Of a stretch of DNA of 8,802 nucleotides, positions 5,993 to 8,802 are shown in pieces. Location of the stretch: positions 1-8,802 of the forward strand of contig CAJUKL010000068.1 of the NCBI GenBank assembly GCA_910587195.1, in the 5' to 3' direction. Position 1 is the first letter of the stretch; each line of letters starts with the position of its first letter. The DNA is from an uncultured Clostridia bacterium. GTDB lineage: Bacteria > Bacillota > Clostridia > Lachnospirales > Anaerotignaceae. Below the pieces are notes generated by a model that saw only the letters and a program-made list of their open reading frames with translations, did not search any database and had not been told where the DNA came from. The position numbers were made by a program, and so were the translations under genes.

Positions 5993-6031
5993 AGGAAATT
6001 TTTTTAATCATAAAAAATTTCCTTTTTTTTT
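5993..6031 (+). terminator. Intrinsic terminator, second copy of the duplicated hairpin
   Basis: AAGGAAATTTTTT (5993-6005) pairs with AAAAAATTTCCTT (6012-6024) around loop AATCAT, followed by a run of nine T (6023-6031). A textbook intrinsic terminator for plus-strand transcription. It also separates the two-component genes from everything upstream. Confidence 0.82.
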
Positions 6032-6060
6032 AAATTTTATTTTCTTTTTCTTTGGGCGAG

Positions 6061-6069
6061 TGATATGAT
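6061..6069 (+). promoter_or_regulatory. Probable extended -10 promoter of the two-component operon
   Basis: TGATATGAT gives TATGAT (6064-6069) with a TGn extension. The -35 region 17 bases upstream (TTTCTT) is poor. Transcription would begin near 6076, ~26 bases before the response regulator start. It is the best candidate between the terminator at 5993-6031 and the gene. Confidence 0.45.
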
Positions 6070-6101
6070 AGGATAAAAGGGATTGAGATGGAGATGAGGT
6101 C

Positions 6102-7211
6102 ATGATAAAAATATTTTTAGTAGAAGATGAAGTGATTATACGGCATGGCATCAGAGATAATATCAACTGGGAAGAAAATGGTTTTTTATTTGTGGGAGAA
6201 GCAGGAGATGGAGAATATGCCTATCCTTTGATTTTAAAGACAGAACCAGATATTTTGATTACAGATGTAAGAATGCCTTTTATGGATGGGTTAGAATTAA
6301 GTCGATTGGTAAAAAAGGCATTGCCAGATACAAAAATTATTATTTTGAGTGGATATGATGAATTTGATTATGCAAAAGAAGCAATTAAAATTGGAATCAA
6401 TGATTATTTGCTAAAACCTGTAAGTTCCTCTAATTTGATTGATGCTTTAAAAAAAGTGGCAGATACCATAAAAGAAGAACGAGAAAAAAGTAAATTGCTA
6501 GAACGATATTTTGTAAGTTATGAAAAATATACAGAATTTTTAGACAAAACAGATTATAGTGGCGTAGATAGAAAATTGATAGAAGATTTTTTGAAATTGG
6601 GTTCCCTAGAAGAATGTAAAACCTTTATTGAGGAATATTTTTGTGCAGTAGGGGAACACAATTATAAATCACTTTTGCTAAGACAGTATATGACAATGGA
6701 TATTTTTTATTGTGTACAGGAATTTTTAAAAGGATTAAAACTTAAACAAGAAGATATTCCAGAGCAAAAAAAGGATATTAAATTGATACCTAAAAGTATT
6801 AATACGGTAGAAAGCACAAAAACCTATTTGGAAGAATTATTTTTGTTTGCATTGACTGTAAGAGATAATATTTCCAATGATAGATATGGTGATTTGATAG
6901 AAGAAGCCAAAAAATATATTGCGCAGCATTTTCAAGAAAGTGATTTTTCTCTAAACAAAATTGCGGTTGAAATTGGGATTAGTGCCAGTTATTTTAGTTC
7001 GATTTTTAAACAAAAAACAGGGCAATCTTTTGTGGAATATCTAACAAAAATGAGAATTGAAAAGGCTTGCGAATTATTAAAATGCACCACACTCAGAACA
7101 GCGGAAATTGGAGAACAAGTAGGCTATCATGACCCCCATTATTTTAGTGCAACTTTTAAGAAAGTAATGGGACAATCTCCAAAAGATTATAAAAATGATA
7201 GTAATAGGTGA
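6102..7211 (+). CDS. Two-component response regulator, REC plus AraC-type DNA-binding domain (YesN-like)
   Basis: Cytoplasmic transcription regulator of 369 residues. The receiver domain (1-~122) has all key residues: acidic pair E8/D9, phospho-acceptor D55 (ITDVRMP), S83, and K105 followed by P106. A helical linker of ~140 residues, with no domain I recognise, joins it to a C-terminal AraC/XylS double helix-turn-helix (~264-365). That domain includes the first helix-turn-helix (FSLNKIAVEIGISASYFSSIFK) and the typical ending VGYHDPHYFSATFKKVMGQSPKDY. The start ATG at 6102 has GGAG eight bases upstream. It is the first gene of an operon with its cognate kinase 7 bases downstream. YesN-type regulators commonly control nearby sugar-transport or polysaccharide-use genes, but no such gene is in the window, so the target is unknown. 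Confidence 0.95.
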   Translation: MIKIFLVEDEVIIRHGIRDNINWEENGFLFVGEAGDGEYAYPLILKTEPDILITDVRMPFMDGLELSRLVKKALPDTKIIILSGYDEFDYAKEAIKIGINDYLLKPVSSSNLIDALKKVADTIKEEREKSKLLERYFVSYEKYTEFLDKTDYSGVDRKLIEDFLKLGSLEECKTFIEEYFCAVGEHNYKSLLLRQYMTMDIFYCVQEFLKGLKLKQEDIPEQKKDIKLIPKSINTVESTKTYLEELFLFALTVRDNISNDRYGDLIEEAKKYIAQHFQESDFSLNKIAVEIGISASYFSSIFKQKTGQSFVEYLTKMRIEKACELLKCTTLRTAEIGEQVGYHDPHYFSATFKKVMGQSPKDYKNDSNR

Positions 7212-7218
7212 GGGGAAT

Positions 7219-8715
7219 ATGGTAAAAAAAACATTAACATTAAAAATGAGATTGATATTATTGCTTTTGGTAATTGCAATTCCTTTGACCTTTGTGGTAT
7301 TAAGTATTTTTGCTATGATAAGAAATTATTCTGATGCTTATAATGAAATTATGGCAAATTTGAATATTGCCAATAATTATAATACAGTATTTAAAGAGCA
7401 AATGGAATATTCCATGTATCGTGTTATGATAGGTTTGATTGATACGGATGAGTTTGAAACAGGAGATATTAAAGAAGGACAAACAGAATATGCAGCTACT
7501 TTAAAAAATCCTGTTCATATGGTAGAAAAGGCAAAAGTTGATTTTCGATATACAATTAAAAGGATTCCAGATAGCTATAGTGATATTAAAATAAAGGGAA
7601 TTTTATCTTGTTTGGATTCTTTGGAAACAGCGGTTGACAAAATGATGGAAAATTCCAAGGCATTAGGGACGTATGAAGAAAATAAGTCTATTTGGGAAAA
7701 TGACATACAGGGGCTTTGCTCTATGATACAAGATTATGTCAATGAATATATTCATTATGAAATTCTACATATGGAAGAATTGCAAAATGAATTAGAGCAG
7801 CAAATGAAGCAAATTATTAAAATATTTATTTCCCTTTTAGTTTGTATGTTAACGATTGGCATTATACTTTCTTTTAAAATTACAAAATCTGTAACAAAAC
7901 CCATTGACGATATGAAAAAAACAGCAGAAAGATTAGGGCGGGGAGAGTTAGAAGCAAGGGCGTCCTTGGGTAGTTTAGAAGAAATTAATATTTTATCAAG
8001 AACATTTAATAAAATGAGTGATGAAATTGCAGCATTAATGGAAAAAACAAAACAAGAGCAACAAAATCTTCGATTGGCAGAACTTAAATTACATCAAGAG
8101 CAAATTAATCCTCATTTTTTATATAATACTTTAGATTCTATTGTGTGGATGGCAGAAGGCGGAAAAAATAAGCAGGTTGTGGAAATGACAACAGATTTAA
8201 GTGATTTTTTTAGGACAATCTTATCCAACGGAAATGATTTTATTACGATTGAACAAGAAGAAAGTCACATTAGGAGTTATTTAAAAATACAAAAAATAAG
8301 ATATGAAGATGTTTTGGACTATGAAATCTTAATTGCAGAGGAAATCAAGGAAAAAATTGTGTTAAAAATGATATTGCAGCCCATTGTAGAAAATGCCCTT
8401 TATCATGGCATTAAAAATAAACGAGGTGGTGGAATGATTACTGTAAAGGGCTATTTGCAGCAAGGAAAAATTGTCTTTGAAGTAAAAGATGATGGAATTG
8501 GTATGAATAAAGAAACTTTAGAAGAATTGCGTAAAAAATTGACTGGGGAGAGTAACATAGAATTTAAACAAAGGGGTGGTTTTGGAATTCATAATGTTGC
8601 AAAAAGGATTTATATGTATTATGGTACAGAGTCTGAAATTTATGTTACTTCAGAAGAAAAAAAGGGAACTTGTGTAAAAATTGTATTAGGACGCTTTCTT
8701 GAAAGAAAATATTGA
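7219..8715 (+). CDS. Sensor histidine kinase of the His_kinase/YesM family
   Basis: Membrane kinase of 498 residues, partner of the preceding regulator. TM1 is ~11-33 and TM2 ~199-219. The ~165-residue outside segment is rich in Glu, Lys, Asn and Met with a helical look and no domain I recognise. HAMP follows (~220-275, K227-P228), then the His_kinase motif QINPHFLYNTLD with phospho-acceptor H299. The HATPase comprises the N box QPIVENALYHGI (N392), the G1 box DDGIGM (424-429) and the G2 box GGFGIHN (453-459). All catalytic residues are present. I chose ATG at 7219 because AGGTGAGGGG (7206-7215) lies directly before it. An earlier in-frame ATG at 7195 overlaps the regulator gene, lacks a ribosome site, and would put extra residues before the TM1 basic start. 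The 7-base gap from the regulator stop suggests coupled translation. Confidence 0.95.
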   Translation: MVKKTLTLKMRLILLLLVIAIPLTFVVLSIFAMIRNYSDAYNEIMANLNIANNYNTVFKEQMEYSMYRVMIGLIDTDEFETGDIKEGQTEYAATLKNPVHMVEKAKVDFRYTIKRIPDSYSDIKIKGILSCLDSLETAVDKMMENSKALGTYEENKSIWENDIQGLCSMIQDYVNEYIHYEILHMEELQNELEQQMKQIIKIFISLLVCMLTIGIILSFKITKSVTKPIDDMKKTAERLGRGELEARASLGSLEEINILSRTFNKMSDEIAALMEKTKQEQQNLRLAELKLHQEQINPHFLYNTLDSIVWMAEGGKNKQVVEMTTDLSDFFRTILSNGNDFITIEQEESHIRSYLKIQKIRYEDVLDYEILIAEEIKEKIVLKMILQPIVENALYHGIKNKRGGGMITVKGYLQQGKIVFEVKDDGIGMNKETLEELRKKLTGESNIEFKQRGGFGIHNVAKRIYMYYGTESEIYVTSEEKKGTCVKIVLGRFLERKY

Positions 8716-8739
8716 ATTTTAACCAAATTTAGCAAGAAT

Positions 8740-8763
8740 TCCTCCGTCTCTATAGGTGGGGGA
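8740..8763 (+). other. Wobble-containing hairpin downstream of the kinase gene
   Basis: TCCTCCGTCT (8740-8749) pairs with AGGTGGGGGA (8754-8763) around loop CTAT. Three of the ten pairs are G-U, so the structure works best as plus-strand RNA. GAATT occurs on both sides (8736-8740 and 8765-8769). The nearest T-rich stretch (8773-8779) is ten bases after the stem, so it is a poor intrinsic terminator. The pattern of a G-rich hairpin followed by GATGAATTGC reminds me of right ends of IS200/IS605-type elements of Clostridia, but no transposase or TnpB gene precedes it. The last ~25 bases of the window are plain A+T-rich. Confidence 0.35.
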
Positions 8764-8802
8764 TGAATTGCGTCTTTTCTTATCAGCATAAAAAATATAA
8801 AT

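Noticed and set aside
5802..5993. 63-residue open frame in the intergenic module
   Set aside because: No ribosome site, and the frame crosses perfect hairpins and ends at the terminator stem, so it is better explained as a structured repeat.
7195..7218. ATG at 7195 as kinase start
   Set aside because: It overlaps the regulator gene without a ribosome site; ATG 7219 follows AGGTGAGGGG.

Overview
The window reads as chromosomal DNA of a motile, low-GC Firmicute, most likely a Clostridia/Lachnospirales-type anaerobe. The supports are the A+T-rich composition, strong GGAGG-type ribosome sites with some TTG starts, an rdgB-yfcE pair of the kind found in Bacillus and Clostridia, Clostridia-style chemoreceptors with tandem HAMP-like segments, a sigma-D (flagellar) promoter, and a YesN/YesM-type two-component pair. 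I cannot name the species.

Layout. At the left edge, on the minus strand, lies a tRNA-Gly (anticodon UCC) cut by the window start, with an excellent promoter. Positions 197-294 hold a dense run of three hairpins. Next, also on the minus strand, is a compact unit: an unrecognised 54-residue peptide with a signal-peptide look, then rdgB (XTP/dITP pyrophosphatase), then a YfcE-family phosphodiesterase whose ribosome site sits inside the last codons of rdgB. A sigma-A-type promoter at 1645-1673 can drive the unit. About 50 bp away a second strong promoter fires in the opposite direction into a ~370-base untranslated stretch with two terminator-like hairpins and a separate sigma-D-type promoter.

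The plus strand then carries two tandem but separately promoted chemoreceptors. The first (605 aa) has, between its two membrane segments, the His-Cys-His-His signature of a CZB zinc-binding domain. Best-known CZB receptors keep this domain in the cytoplasm, so an extracytoplasmic position is the most notable protein finding here. The second (546 aa) has an ordinary extracytoplasmic single Cache domain. Both share the same HAMP/signalling-hairpin plan and would report to CheA/CheW encoded elsewhere.

A ~290-base intergenic module (5743-6031) follows, bounded by two near-identical hairpins with the same loop and containing three more. It resembles the 197-294 block in layout and looks like a dispersed intergenic repeat. 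The last unit is a response regulator (REC plus AraC-type DNA-binding domain) and its sensor kinase (helical extracytoplasmic domain, HAMP, His_kinase, HATPase), 7 bases apart. Their target genes are not in the window. Just after the kinase is a 10-bp wobble-containing hairpin that may be the end of an IS200/IS605-type element or simply a weak terminator.

Functionally the window combines housekeeping nucleotide-pool cleaning with environmental sensing: two chemoreceptors for motility and one two-component system for transcription. No CRISPR array, complete mobile element or rRNA is present.
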